From NCBI GenBank assembly GCA_046233135.1, contig JBJXHN010000004.1:840802-904801 (forward strand): DNA of 64,000 nucleotides. Direction: 5' to 3'. Position 1 is the stretch's first letter. Every line of letters starts with the position of its first letter. The notes under the pieces are model-generated. The model did not search any database. It was not told where the DNA came from and was given only the letters and a program-made list of their open reading frames with translations. The stretch is from JBJXHN01 sp046233135. GTDB lineage: Bacteria > Pseudomonadota > Alphaproteobacteria > Rhodospirillales > Rhodospirillaceae. Made by a program: the position numbers and the translations under genes. This document shows positions 25,854 to 33,933 of the stretch, in pieces.

Positions 25854-27013
25854 TCATCGGCAACGAATTCATCGCCGCCCGTCTGCGCCGGGGGGAAATG
25901 ACCCTGGGCGAGAAGCTGTGGCAGATCAGCTGGTCATTCGTTTTCGTCATGACCCTGGTCGCCGGGATCGGCATGGCGATGCTCTATTCGGCGGCCAACG
26001 GCAGCATGGATCCCTGGGCCAGCCGTCAGTTGACCCGCTTCCTGGTGGCGCTGGCGATGATGCTGGCCGTGGCCCTGACCGATATCCGCCTGTGGATGCG
26101 CTACGCCTATGTCTTCTATGGCGTCATGCTGATTCTGCTGGTGGCGGTGGAGGTGAAGGGCACCATCGGCATGGGGGCGCAGCGCTGGATCGACCTGGGT
26201 TTTTTCCAGGTGCAGCCCTCGGAACTGATGAAGATCGCTCTGGTGCTGGCGCTCAGCCGCTATTTCCATGGTGCGGATCTGGAAGATGTCCGCCGGCTGC
26301 CCTTTCTGTTGCCGCCGATCCTGCTGGTGATGCTGCCCTTCGCTCTGGTGCTGAAACAGCCCGACCTGGGCACGGCCCTGATGCTGGTGGCCGGGGCGGG
26401 AGCGATCGCCTTTCTGGCCGGGGTGCGGCTGTGGATTTTCGGGCTGGTGCTGGGCGGGGGCCTGGCGGCCATCCCGGTGGCCTGGCAGTTCCTGCACAAT
26501 TACCAGAAGAACCGGGTGCTGACGTTCCTGAACCCGGAGCGGGATCCTCTGGGCGCGGGCTACCACATTCTGCAGTCCAAGATCGCCCTGGGCTCGGGCG
26601 GCCTGTTCGGCAAGGGCTTCATGGCCGGGACCCAGGCGCATCTGAACTTCCTGCCGGAAAAGCAGACCGACTTCATCTTCACCATGATGGCCGAGGAATT
26701 CGGCATGATAGGTGGTCTGGTGCTGATCGCCCTTTACGTGATCCTGGTGATCTATGGCTTCGCCATCACCTTCCGCTGCCGCCATCAGTTCGGCCGGCTG
26801 GTGGCCATGGGGGTGACGGTGACGTTCTTCCTGTACGTTTTCATCAACATCGCCATGGTGATGGGTCTGATTCCGGTGGTGGGGGTGCCCTTGCCGCTGA
26901 TCAGCTACGGCGGCACGGCCATGCTGACCCTGATGCTAGGCTTCGGACTGCTGATGAGCGTCTTCGTCCACCGCGATGTGCAGATCGGCCGGCGCGGCAG
27001 CTACGAGGATTGA
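25850..27013 (+). CDS. mrdB: RodA, SEDS peptidoglycan glycosyltransferase
   Basis: Polymerises glycan strands together with PBP2. It has 387 residues with about ten membrane helices. Conserved SEDS features are QRWIDLGFFQVQPSELMK, LKQPDLGTALML with the essential Asp region, and the C-terminal GVPLPLISYGGTAMLT. It overlaps mrdA by 4 bases (ATGA). Confidence 0.96.
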   Translation: MIIGNEFIAARLRRGEMTLGEKLWQISWSFVFVMTLVAGIGMAMLYSAANGSMDPWASRQLTRFLVALAMMLAVALTDIRLWMRYAYVFYGVMLILLVAVEVKGTIGMGAQRWIDLGFFQVQPSELMKIALVLALSRYFHGADLEDVRRLPFLLPPILLVMLPFALVLKQPDLGTALMLVAGAGAIAFLAGVRLWIFGLVLGGGLAAIPVAWQFLHNYQKNRVLTFLNPERDPLGAGYHILQSKIALGSGGLFGKGFMAGTQAHLNFLPEKQTDFIFTMMAEEFGMIGGLVLIALYVILVIYGFAITFRCRHQFGRLVAMGVTVTFFLYVFINIAMVMGLIPVVGVPLPLISYGGTAMLTLMLGFGLLMSVFVHRDVQIGRRGSYED

Positions 27014-27059
27014 TCGGCGTCCGCGCCCCTGCGTCTTCACGTCGTCTTTCCCGAAAGGA

Positions 27060-27092
27060 AACGGGCGCCTTCCGGTGGGAAAGGCGCCCGTT
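27060..27092. terminator. Bidirectional terminator between rodA and apt
   Basis: Perfect 12-bp stem AACGGGCGCCTT/AAGGCGCCCGTT around a 9-base loop. T-rich sequence follows on both strands (TTCCGTCTTCT on plus, TTTCCTTTC on minus). It ends both convergent units. Confidence 0.85.
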
Positions 27093-27116
27093 CCGTCTTC
27101 TCCGGATCAGCCCGGA

Positions 27117-27647
27117 TCAGCTGTCATAGGCCATCAGGGAGTCGACGGGCATGTTCACCTTGTCGCGGCCCTTCAGGAAGGTCAGCTCGATGATGCAGGC
27201 GGCGCCGACCACGTTGCCGCCCATCTTGGTGATCAGGTCCGCCGCAGCGTTCAGGGTGCCGCCGGTGGCCAGAAGGTCGTCCAGGATCACCACCCGCTGT
27301 CCGGGTTCGATGGCGCCTTCCTGTACCTCTACCGTATCGGTGCCGTATTCCAGAGCGTATTCGTGGCGCACCACGTTGCCGGGCAGCTTGCCCTTCTTGC
27401 GCACCATGACGAAGCCCAGGCCCAGTTTCAGGGCCAGCGGGGCAGCGCAAAGGAATCCCCGGCTTTCGATGCCGGCCAGCACGTCCGGTGCCTTGGGCGC
27501 CACGGCCTTGGCCATGCGGCCCATGGCCACCTGCCAGGCATCGGGATGAGCCAGCAGGGTCGAGATGTCATAGAACAGAATCCCCGGCTTGGGGAAATCG
27601 GGCACCTCGCGGATGTGGGCCTTCAGGTCCATCGGCGGCTTTTCCAT
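27117..27647 (-). CDS. apt: Adenine phosphoribosyltransferase
   Basis: Purine salvage: adenine plus PRPP gives AMP. ATG 27647 follows GGAGA at good spacing and gives 176 residues; an upstream frame to 27773 is not protein-like. The PRPP-binding motif VVILDDLLATGGT is at 119-131. The N-terminal IREVPDFPKPGILFYDI and AGIESRGFL segments are diagnostic. It stands alone between a terminator and a probable pseudogene. Confidence 0.96.
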   Translation of the reverse strand: MEKPPMDLKAHIREVPDFPKPGILFYDISTLLAHPDAWQVAMGRMAKAVAPKAPDVLAGIESRGFLCAAPLALKLGLGFVMVRKKGKLPGNVVRHEYALEYGTDTVEVQEGAIEPGQRVVILDDLLATGGTLNAAADLITKMGGNVVGAACIIELTFLKGRDKVNMPVDSLMAYDS

Positions 27648-27801
27648 AGGGGTCTCCAAAGAGTGCGGCACGGAACGAACGGATGGCGATCCTAACGGGC
27701 TCCCGGAAAGGGGAAAAGGTCTCTCTTCTCGAAGCTGCCCTTGATTTCCCCTTTTCCGCGCGCGATCTGCCAAGTCATCGATCCTTGTCGATCCTTCAGG
27801 A

Positions 27802-27900
27802 CCATGCTCATGGCTCCGACGTCGCAGCCGCTATGACCAGGCCGCGGCCGCCCTGGCCCGGGATCAGACGGTGGCCTTCTTCAGGCAGCACCTGAGCTAG
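27802..27900 (+). pseudogene. Possible remnant of a dienelactone hydrolase-like gene (3' end)
   Basis: The plus frame ending at TAG 27898-27900 reads SRYDQAAAALARDQTVAFF then RQHLS. That strongly resembles the last residues of dienelactone hydrolase family proteins (Y-x-AAA-x-A-x-x-R-T-x-x-FF-x-x-HL). Upstream, an HAHGSDV segment resembling the active-site His region lies in a different frame, as if frameshifted. No start or ribosome binding site is present. The stop shares CTAG with the stop of the convergent EamA gene. Confidence 0.35.
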
Positions 27901-28871
27901 TCGGCCTGCCGGGTCCGCTGCCCCACTGCGGCACGCAGGGCGCGGACGGGCCGGCCGTCGATGGCTGCCAGCCCCAGGCCGATCAGGAGCAGTCCGGCGA
28001 GGTGACGGATCTCCACCGCTTCGCTCAGCACCGCCACCCCCAGCAGGATGGCGAAGGCCGGGATCAGGAACGTGACCAGGACCAGATTGCTGGCGCCGAT
28101 CCGGGCCAGCAGCCGGAAGTACAGAATGAAGGCCAGGGCGGTGGACACCAGGGCCAGGCCGGCCACCGCGCCGATGGCGTCCCACCCCGGCGCGGGCAGG
28201 TTCCAGGGTTGATCCACCAGCAGGACAAGCGGCAGCAGCAGCAGGCTGGAGGCCGTCAGCATTCCCGTGGCGGTCTGCATCGGCGCAACCCCCATGGCCT
28301 TGAAGCGCCGGCCGTAGACCCCGGCAAAGGCATAGCAGAGAGAGGCGGACAGACAGGCAAGCTGCCCGGCCACATCGTCGGTCAGCGCGGCCAGGGCATC
28401 GCCGCCGATCAGCACCGCGACACCGAGCAGGCCGAACAGCACGCCCGCCACCCGGCCGGCGTTCAGCCGCTCGTCGGTGGTGAAGGCGTGGGCGACCAAT
28501 GCGGTGAACAGCGGCGTGGTGGCGTTGAGGATCGACGCCAGGCCGCTGGAGATCTGGGTCTGTCCCCAGACGATCAGCGAAAAGGGCAGGGCGTTGTTCA
28601 GAAGCCCCATCACCAGAAAGGCGCGCCAGACCGCGCCGCTGCGGGCGACCGGCAGGCCGCGCAGGGCACAGATCCCGTGCAGGGCCAGGGCCGCCAGCCC
28701 CACCCGCAGCAGCACCACGGTGAAGGGGGGCAGGTCGCGCACGGCGATGGCGTTGAACAGGAACGACCCGCCCCACAGCAGGGACAGGGTCAGCAGCAGC
28801 CCCCACTCATCGGGCGCCATGGCGCGGGCGGAGGAATAGGCCGGGGGCGGCAAGGGGGAAGAGGGGCGCAT
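27897..28871 (-). CDS. EamA/DMT-family transporter
   Basis: Ten-helix drug/metabolite exporter of the EamA type, 324 residues from ATG 28871 (an internal ATG at 28820 is possible because the first 17 residues are Pro/Ser-rich). Two EamA repeats: the first begins LLLTLSLLWGGSFLFNAIAV with a central NNALPFSLIVWGQTQISSG, the second starts near ASLCYAFAGVYGRR. The substrate cannot be deduced; members often export amino acids or metabolites. It is read away from rsgA, with a 156-base gap between. Confidence 0.85.
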   Translation of the reverse strand: MRPSSPLPPPAYSSARAMAPDEWGLLLTLSLLWGGSFLFNAIAVRDLPPFTVVLLRVGLAALALHGICALRGLPVARSGAVWRAFLVMGLLNNALPFSLIVWGQTQISSGLASILNATTPLFTALVAHAFTTDERLNAGRVAGVLFGLLGVAVLIGGDALAALTDDVAGQLACLSASLCYAFAGVYGRRFKAMGVAPMQTATGMLTASSLLLLPLVLLVDQPWNLPAPGWDAIGAVAGLALVSTALAFILYFRLLARIGASNLVLVTFLIPAFAILLGVAVLSEAVEIRHLAGLLLIGLGLAAIDGRPVRALRAAVGQRTRQAD

Positions 28872-28982
28872 CGGCGGAAGGACCTTGCGGAGGGGAGGGC
28901 GCTTGCGGATTGAAGTATGGGGTGCGCGCCGGGCCGGTACAGCCCGGATCTTGCGCCTGTCCGCGAAAAATACCCCTCCGCT

Positions 28983-29022
28983 CCGTCCTCTTCCCGGGAT
29001 GCGCGGTCCCGGGAGGGGACGG
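28983..29022 (-). terminator. Hairpin just after rsgA
   Basis: CCGTCC/GGACGG outer stem and TCCCGGGA/TCCCGGGA inner stem, 6 bases beyond the rsgA stop. On the minus strand a TATTTTT run follows only after about 13 bases, so termination is uncertain. Confidence 0.4.
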
Positions 29023-29027
29023 CCGGA

Positions 29028-30116
29028 TCAGGACGGCTCGTGGGATTTGATGTCCTTCAGCACGCGACGGACCATCTTGCCGAATTCCCGGTCCTTGCTT
29101 CTGCGTTCGGCCAGGCTGGCGGAGTTGAAGGCGTCTTCTGCCCGCAGCTTGTGCCAGCGCCCCAGCCGCGCCGGGTCCAGCCGGCCGTCCTCGATGGCGG
29201 CACGGACCGCGCAGCCGGGTTCGGTGTCGTGCCGGCAGTCGCCGAAGCGGCATTGGCCGGCCAGGGCCTCGATATCCTCGAACACATCGGCGATGCCCGA
29301 CGCCGCGTCGGCCAGCTGCAATTCGCGCATGCCCGGCGTGTCGAGCACCAGGCAGCCGCCGGGAACCGGATACAGCTCGCGGCGGGTGGTCGTGTGGCGA
29401 CCCTTGGCGTCGTCTTCCCGAATCCCCTGGGTCGCGATCGCGGCGGTTTTGGACAGGGCGTTGGTCAGGGTGGACTTGCCCACCCCCGACGAGCCGAGAA
29501 AGGCCACCGTCCGGCCCGGCCTGCACCAGTCCGCCAGCTTTGCCGCCGGTTCGGCCCCCCGGGCATCCAGGGCCACCACCGCCACCCGGCCGGAAACGGC
29601 ACGGGCCGCGTCGATGTAGTCCCGGGCGTCGTCCACCAGATCGGTCTTGGTCACCACGATCACCGGTTCGATATCCGCCTCGAAAGCCAGGGCCACATAG
29701 CGTTCCAGCCGGGCGATGTTGAAATCCTGGTTGCACGAGGTGACGATGAACACCGTGTCGATGTTCGCCGCGATCATCTGCACCTGCCGGTCGGTTCCAG
29801 GTGCGCGGCGCTTGATCAGGCTTTCCGGCCGCAGAACCCGGCTGGCCCGGGGCTGGGCACGGTTCAGCAGCAGCCAGTCGCCCACCGTCGCGTCGGCCCG
29901 GGGCGGGATCAACTGGTCGATGCCGTCGCCGACCACATGCAGGCCGCCGCGATGGACCGCCACCACCCGGACGGGCGGCGTCTCGGTCAGGGCCTCGGCA
30001 GCGATCTGTTGCGCGAAAAAGGGCCGCCAGCCCAGCTTTTCCAGGGGCGAGGGGCCGCGCACCGCCTGTCCGGTGCCCGCCCGACCGGCAAGGAAGGCGG
30101 AATAGTCGCGGGCCAT
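29028..30116 (-). CDS. rsgA: RsgA, ribosome small-subunit assembly GTPase
   Basis: Circularly permuted GTPase acting late in 30S maturation. It has 362 residues: an OB-fold (about 50-105), then G4 TKTD at 156-159, G1 GSSGVGKST at 208-216 and G3 DTPG at 259-262 in the permuted order. A zinc finger has C289, C294, H296 and C302, followed by a basic C-terminal helix. No partner gene adjoins it; the neighbouring regulator is divergent. Confidence 0.95.
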   Translation of the reverse strand: MARDYSAFLAGRAGTGQAVRGPSPLEKLGWRPFFAQQIAAEALTETPPVRVVAVHRGGLHVVGDGIDQLIPPRADATVGDWLLLNRAQPRASRVLRPESLIKRRAPGTDRQVQMIAANIDTVFIVTSCNQDFNIARLERYVALAFEADIEPVIVVTKTDLVDDARDYIDAARAVSGRVAVVALDARGAEPAAKLADWCRPGRTVAFLGSSGVGKSTLTNALSKTAAIATQGIREDDAKGRHTTTRRELYPVPGGCLVLDTPGMRELQLADAASGIADVFEDIEALAGQCRFGDCRHDTEPGCAVRAAIEDGRLDPARLGRWHKLRAEDAFNSASLAERRSKDREFGKMVRRVLKDIKSHEPS

Positions 30117-30176
30117 GACGGGAATTCCTTTTCCAACGGGACCGGTTGTTATGCCACATCACATTGAATCCACTCG

Positions 30177-30297
30177 CTAATTCATTAGCATGTCCTACAT
30201 TAGATGTCACTTGCTCCCTTGGCCGCAGGGACCGCTTGGGCTTTGGTTGAAACATTTGGTTTGTCATTGATCTTTTTTGGAACAAGTGTTTCACTTG
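30177..30297. promoter_or_regulatory. Palindromes in the rsgA/rpiR divergent region
   Basis: Three symmetric elements: CTAATTCATTAG (30177-30188); TGAAACA (30248-30254) mirrored by TGTTTCA (30287-30293); and CAAGTG-TTT-CACTTG (30283-30297), a perfect 6-3-6 palindrome. RpiR-family proteins often bind sites containing GAAA...TTTC, so the last two are candidate operators for the downstream regulator. AT content rises sharply here. Confidence 0.45.
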
Positions 30298-30334
30298 TGG
30301 GGGCCTGCGTGGCCGACCGTCAAGGGATGCCCAG

Positions 30335-31342
30335 ATGACCGACGATCCCGTTTCCCCCCTGCTGCCACCGGCACCAAGCTTTGCCGAAGTGCAGCGTCGC
30401 CTGCGCAAGGCGGAAGAAACCATGAGCCCGCAATTGCGCCGGGCTGCGGCCTATATGCTCGCCCATCCCGACGATGTGGCGTTGGTGTCCATGCGGCGGC
30501 TGGCCGAACACGCGGGGGTGCCGCCGTCAACCATGGTGCGGCTGGCCCGGGCGGTGGGCTTTGACGGGTTCGAGGCCCTGCGCGTGCCCTTTACCGACTG
30601 GATCAAGGGCGGCGACGGTGTGTTTTCCGTGCGGGTGCGCAGCCTGCAAGGCCGCCACTGGGACAGCGGCGGCGATGGTGCCTCCGCGACGGCCTCCGGC
30701 GAGCCCGATGGGGCCGACGGGCATGGGGCGGAGCGGGCTTTCGACGCGGCCGGCCTGATGCGCTCGGTGCTGGCGGCGGACCGGGCGGGGCTGGAGCGTC
30801 TGCAAACCCCGGCCATGGCCGAAGGCGTGACCCGTGCCGGCGACGAGATCTGGCGCGGCCGTCAGGTCTATACCATCGGCTTGCGTAGTTCCTTCTCGGT
30901 GGCCCACCTGTTCCATTACGGCTACACGCTGATCCGTGACAACGGGGTGCTGGTGGACGGCGCAGGGGGGACTTTCATGGACAACCTGCGCAATATCGGC
31001 GCCTCCGACGTGCTGCTGGCGATCAGCCAGCGTCCCTATTCCCGCCAGACCGTCCTGGCCTGCCGCCATGCCCGGGCGCAGGGGGCGTCGGTGGTGGCCC
31101 TGACCGACCGTCAGGACTCTCCCCTGGCCGAAGGGGCGGCGGTGACCCTGCTGCTGCCCACGGAAAGCCCGGGCTTCTACCCCACCATGGTGCCGGCCAT
31201 CGCCGGCGTGCAACTGCTGCTGGCCTATCTGGCGGCGCGCGGGGGCACCGTCGCGCTGGACCGGATCCAGAGCACTGATCGGCAAATGACCGGCTTCGAG
31301 GCCTATTGGCCCGAACCAGGAACACGGACGTCCCGGAAATGA
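30335..31342 (+). CDS. RpiR/MurR-family transcriptional regulator
   Basis: A 335-residue regulator with an N-terminal RpiR helix-turn-helix (about 25-90, with SMRRLAEHAGVPPSTMVRLARAVGFDGF) and a C-terminal SIS domain (about 155-310) that normally senses a phosphosugar or related metabolite. Between them is an unusual Gly/Ala/Asp-rich linker (about 105-140). It overlaps the aminotransferase start by 4 bases, so it is co-expressed with the pathway it presumably controls. Confidence 0.9.
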   Translation: MTDDPVSPLLPPAPSFAEVQRRLRKAEETMSPQLRRAAAYMLAHPDDVALVSMRRLAEHAGVPPSTMVRLARAVGFDGFEALRVPFTDWIKGGDGVFSVRVRSLQGRHWDSGGDGASATASGEPDGADGHGAERAFDAAGLMRSVLAADRAGLERLQTPAMAEGVTRAGDEIWRGRQVYTIGLRSSFSVAHLFHYGYTLIRDNGVLVDGAGGTFMDNLRNIGASDVLLAISQRPYSRQTVLACRHARAQGASVVALTDRQDSPLAEGAAVTLLLPTESPGFYPTMVPAIAGVQLLLAYLAARGGTVALDRIQSTDRQMTGFEAYWPEPGTRTSRK

Positions 31343-32724
31343 CCCACTCTTCCTCTCGCATCTCTGTCGATTCGTCGTCGTCTCACGTTTTCCATCGCCA
31401 GTGCACGTCGATGCCGCCCATTGCCGTCGGCGGCAAGGGCATGGTGCTGATCGATGCGGCGGGGCGGGAATACCTGGATGCCTCGGGCGGTGCGGCGGTG
31501 TCCTGCCTGGGGCATGGGGACACCAAGGTGCGCCGGGCCATCAAGCGCCAGGTGGACGCCCTGGCTTTTGCCCATACCGGCTTCTTCTCCTCCGCCCCCG
31601 CCGAGGCCCTGGCCGACCGTCTGATCGCGGCGGCCGAGGAGACCATTCCCGGCAACCGGCTGCAGCGGGTCTATCTGGTTTCCGGCGGGTCGGAGGCCAA
31701 CGAGGCGGCGCTGAAGCTGGCCCGGCAGTATTTCCTGGAGACCGGCCGGCCGGAGCGTCACAAGATCATCGCCCGTCGCCAGAGCTATCACGGCAACACC
31801 CTGGGGGTGTTGGCTGCCGGCGGCAATCTGTGGCGCCGCGCGCCCTATGAACCCATGCTGATGCCGGTCACCCACATTCCCCCCTGCTACGCCTACCGCG
31901 AGCAGGCCGAGGGGGAAAGCGAAGAGGCCTACGGCCTGCGCGCCGCCGATGCCCTGGAAGAGGCGATCTTGCGGGAAGGGCCGGAAACGGTGGCGGCCTT
32001 CATCGCCGAACCGGTGGTCGGCGCCACGGCCGGGGCGGTGCCGGCGGTGGCGGGCTATCTGACGCGCATCCGCGAGATCTGCGACCGCCATGGCGTGCTG
32101 CTGATCCTGGACGAGGTGATGTGCGGCATGGGCCGCACCGGGACACTCTATGCCTGTACCCAGGACGGCATCAGTCCGGATATCCTGACCTCGGCCAAGG
32201 GGCTGGGGGCGGGCTATCAGCCGGTGGGGGCCATGCTGGCCAGCGGCGAGATCTTCGAGGCGATTCGCCGGGGATCGGGCGCTTTCCAGCACGGCCACAC
32301 CTATATGGGCCACCCCCTGGCCTGCGCCGCCGCCCTGGCGGTTCAGGAGCGGCTGCTGGATGACGGCCTGCTCGCCCGGGTGCCGGCCAAGGGGGCCGCC
32401 CTGCGCCACCGGCTGGAGCGGCATTTCGCCGGGCATCCCCATGTGGGCGACATTCGCGGCCGGGGCCTGTTCCTGGGGCTGGAACTGGTGGCGGACCGGG
32501 CGACCAAGGCACCCTTCGATCCGGCCTTGAAGGTACACGCCCGGGTCAAGGCGGCGGCCATGGCGCGCGGCTTGATTTGCTATCCCGCGGGAGGCACCCT
32601 CGACGGACAGCGGGGGGACCATATCCTGGTGGCGCCCCCCTTCATTCTATCCGACAAGGATAGCCGCACCATTGTCGAGCGTCTGGGCGCCGCGGTGGAT
32701 GCGGCCGTGGAGGGACTTGGATGA
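31339..32724 (+). CDS. Class III PLP aminotransferase
   Basis: Omega-amine or beta-amino acid type transaminase. ATG 31339 overlaps the regulator stop as ATGA and gives 461 residues; a TTG at 31306 is unlikely. Marks are VSGGSEANEAALKLARQYF (PLP phosphate loop), ILDEVMCGMGRTG with the PLP-pairing Asp, and the Schiff-base Lys287 in TSAKGLGAGYQP. The C-terminal DIRGRGLFLGLELV is typical of the subgroup. The next gene, a beta-keto acid cleavage enzyme, overlaps by 4 bases and suggests that the keto acid made here, or a derivative, is cut next. The exact amine is unknown. Confidence 0.9.
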   Translation: MTHSSSRISVDSSSSHVFHRQCTSMPPIAVGGKGMVLIDAAGREYLDASGGAAVSCLGHGDTKVRRAIKRQVDALAFAHTGFFSSAPAEALADRLIAAAEETIPGNRLQRVYLVSGGSEANEAALKLARQYFLETGRPERHKIIARRQSYHGNTLGVLAAGGNLWRRAPYEPMLMPVTHIPPCYAYREQAEGESEEAYGLRAADALEEAILREGPETVAAFIAEPVVGATAGAVPAVAGYLTRIREICDRHGVLLILDEVMCGMGRTGTLYACTQDGISPDILTSAKGLGAGYQPVGAMLASGEIFEAIRRGSGAFQHGHTYMGHPLACAAALAVQERLLDDGLLARVPAKGAALRHRLERHFAGHPHVGDIRGRGLFLGLELVADRATKAPFDPALKVHARVKAAAMARGLICYPAGGTLDGQRGDHILVAPPFILSDKDSRTIVERLGAAVDAAVEGLG

Positions 32725-33608
32725 GCATCAGCCCCGGCGGTGCCGGTACCTTCGATCGTCTGGAGCCGCATATCTCCGCAGCCACGGCGCCCCTGATCGT
32801 TGCGGTGGCACCGAACGGCGCCCGCCGCACCCGGGCCGATCACCCCGCCATTCCGGTGACCGCTGCCGAAGTGGCCCGCGTCGCCGCCTCCTGCCGAGAG
32901 GCCGGGGCGTCGCTGCTCCATCTTCATGTGCGGGACAAGGACGGCGGCCATCTGCTGGATGCGGAGGCCTACAGGACCGCCATCGCCGCCGTGCGGGACG
33001 AGGCGGGGCCGGATCTGGTGATCCAGATCACGTCCGAGGCCGTGGGCCGCTATACCGCCGCCGAGCAGCGGGCCGTGGTGCGCGACACCATGCCCGAGGC
33101 GGTGTCCCTGGCCTTGCGCGAACTGGTGGCCGAGGACGAATCCGACCTGCCCGAAACCGCGGCCTTCTATCGCCAGCTTCACCGGGCCGGAGTGATGGTG
33201 CAGCATATTCTTTATGATTCGATGGATGTGGAGCGCTTCGACGACCTGCGTCGGCGGGGTGTCATCCCGGGCAGCCGCTGCGACGTTCTGTTCGTCCTGG
33301 GGCGCTATGCCGCCAGCCAGCGGTCCGATCCCTGGGACCTGCTGCCCTTTCTGGACAGCTGGGATGGCGCGGACGGGGATACCTGGAGCGTCTGCGCCTT
33401 CGGTCCCCGGGAAGGGGCCTGCGTCTCGGCAGCGGCCTGTTTCGGCGGTCATGCCCGGGTAGGCTTCGAAAACAATCTGCTACGTCCCGACGGATCTCCC
33501 GCCGACGGCAACGAGGCTCCCGTGGTGGCGGCGGTGCTTGCCGGCCGGGCCATTGGCCGTGCGGCCGCCAGCGCCGATGACGTGCGGCGGCTGATGGCCC
33601 CCGGCTGA
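32721..33608 (+). CDS. BKACE-family (DUF849) beta-keto acid cleavage enzyme
   Basis: Zinc enzyme family that condenses a beta-keto acid with acetyl-CoA and splits it to acetoacetate plus an acyl-CoA; the founding member is Kce of lysine fermentation. It has 295 residues. The zinc ligands His67 and His69 are in LLHLHVRD, a third acidic ligand probably lies in GFENN, and the N-terminal VAVAPNGARR segment is typical. Family members are known to differ widely in substrate, so only the reaction type is inferred. Confidence 0.88.
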   Translation: MSISPGGAGTFDRLEPHISAATAPLIVAVAPNGARRTRADHPAIPVTAAEVARVAASCREAGASLLHLHVRDKDGGHLLDAEAYRTAIAAVRDEAGPDLVIQITSEAVGRYTAAEQRAVVRDTMPEAVSLALRELVAEDESDLPETAAFYRQLHRAGVMVQHILYDSMDVERFDDLRRRGVIPGSRCDVLFVLGRYAASQRSDPWDLLPFLDSWDGADGDTWSVCAFGPREGACVSAAACFGGHARVGFENNLLRPDGSPADGNEAPVVAAVLAGRAIGRAAASADDVRRLMAPG

Positions 33609-33665
33609 GGGTCCTGGCTATTGGCCCTCGGCTGAGGGTCCTGGCTATTGGCCCTCGGCTGAGGG
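33603..33665 (+). repeat. Tandem 27-bp repeat (two full copies plus 9 bases)
   Basis: Identical units at 33603-33629 and 33630-33656, then GGCTGAGGG at 33657-33665. The first unit contains the BKACE stop codon. Each unit holds an inverted repeat GAGGG-T-CC...GG-CCCTC that can form a small hairpin, so the array gives two consecutive hairpins right after the gene. The function may be termination or attenuation. Confidence 0.85.
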
Positions 33666-33933
33666 CCGGCCCAACAGCCGGTTCGACCGCCGGGCGATCG
33701 GCCGCGGACCATTCTGTCTTGCAAAATGTTTTGATCGGCGGCGGAAGAACTCTGTCTCGGGACAATCACGATGGCCTTGTACCGTCTTGGGTGTATGCCC
33801 ACATGCCTGAAGTCGCGGCGGCCATCTTCGACCGGACAGGGATCCGAAGAGGCTCCGTGAACGTGACAGAGATCATCTGATATTCGGGGAGGATATCGGG
33901 TGTTCGATCATTGGACGTTTCGGAGGATAGGAC
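33609..33933. other. 325-base gap before the TRAP transporter genes
   Basis: Contains the tandem repeat tail, the palindrome at 33722-33733, and AT-richer sequence that probably includes the TRAP promoter; GGAGGATAGG at about 33922-33931 is the ribosome binding site. No reading frame looks like a gene. Confidence 0.5.
33722..33733. promoter_or_regulatory. Palindrome CAAAATGTTTTG, candidate operator
   Basis: Perfect 5-2-5 inverted repeat in an AT-rich patch 200 bases before the TAXI gene. A binding site for the upstream RpiR regulator is possible but its sequence differs from the palindrome before the regulator. Confidence 0.35.

Noticed and set aside
27683..27895. A 70-codon plus-strand frame next to apt
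   Set aside because: Overlaps the apt leader and switches frame relative to the hydrolase-like ending, so it is better explained as part of a decayed gene than as a gene.
33603..33665. Tandem repeats considered as a CRISPR array
   Set aside because: Units are directly adjacent with no spacers, only two copies, and no cas genes are present.
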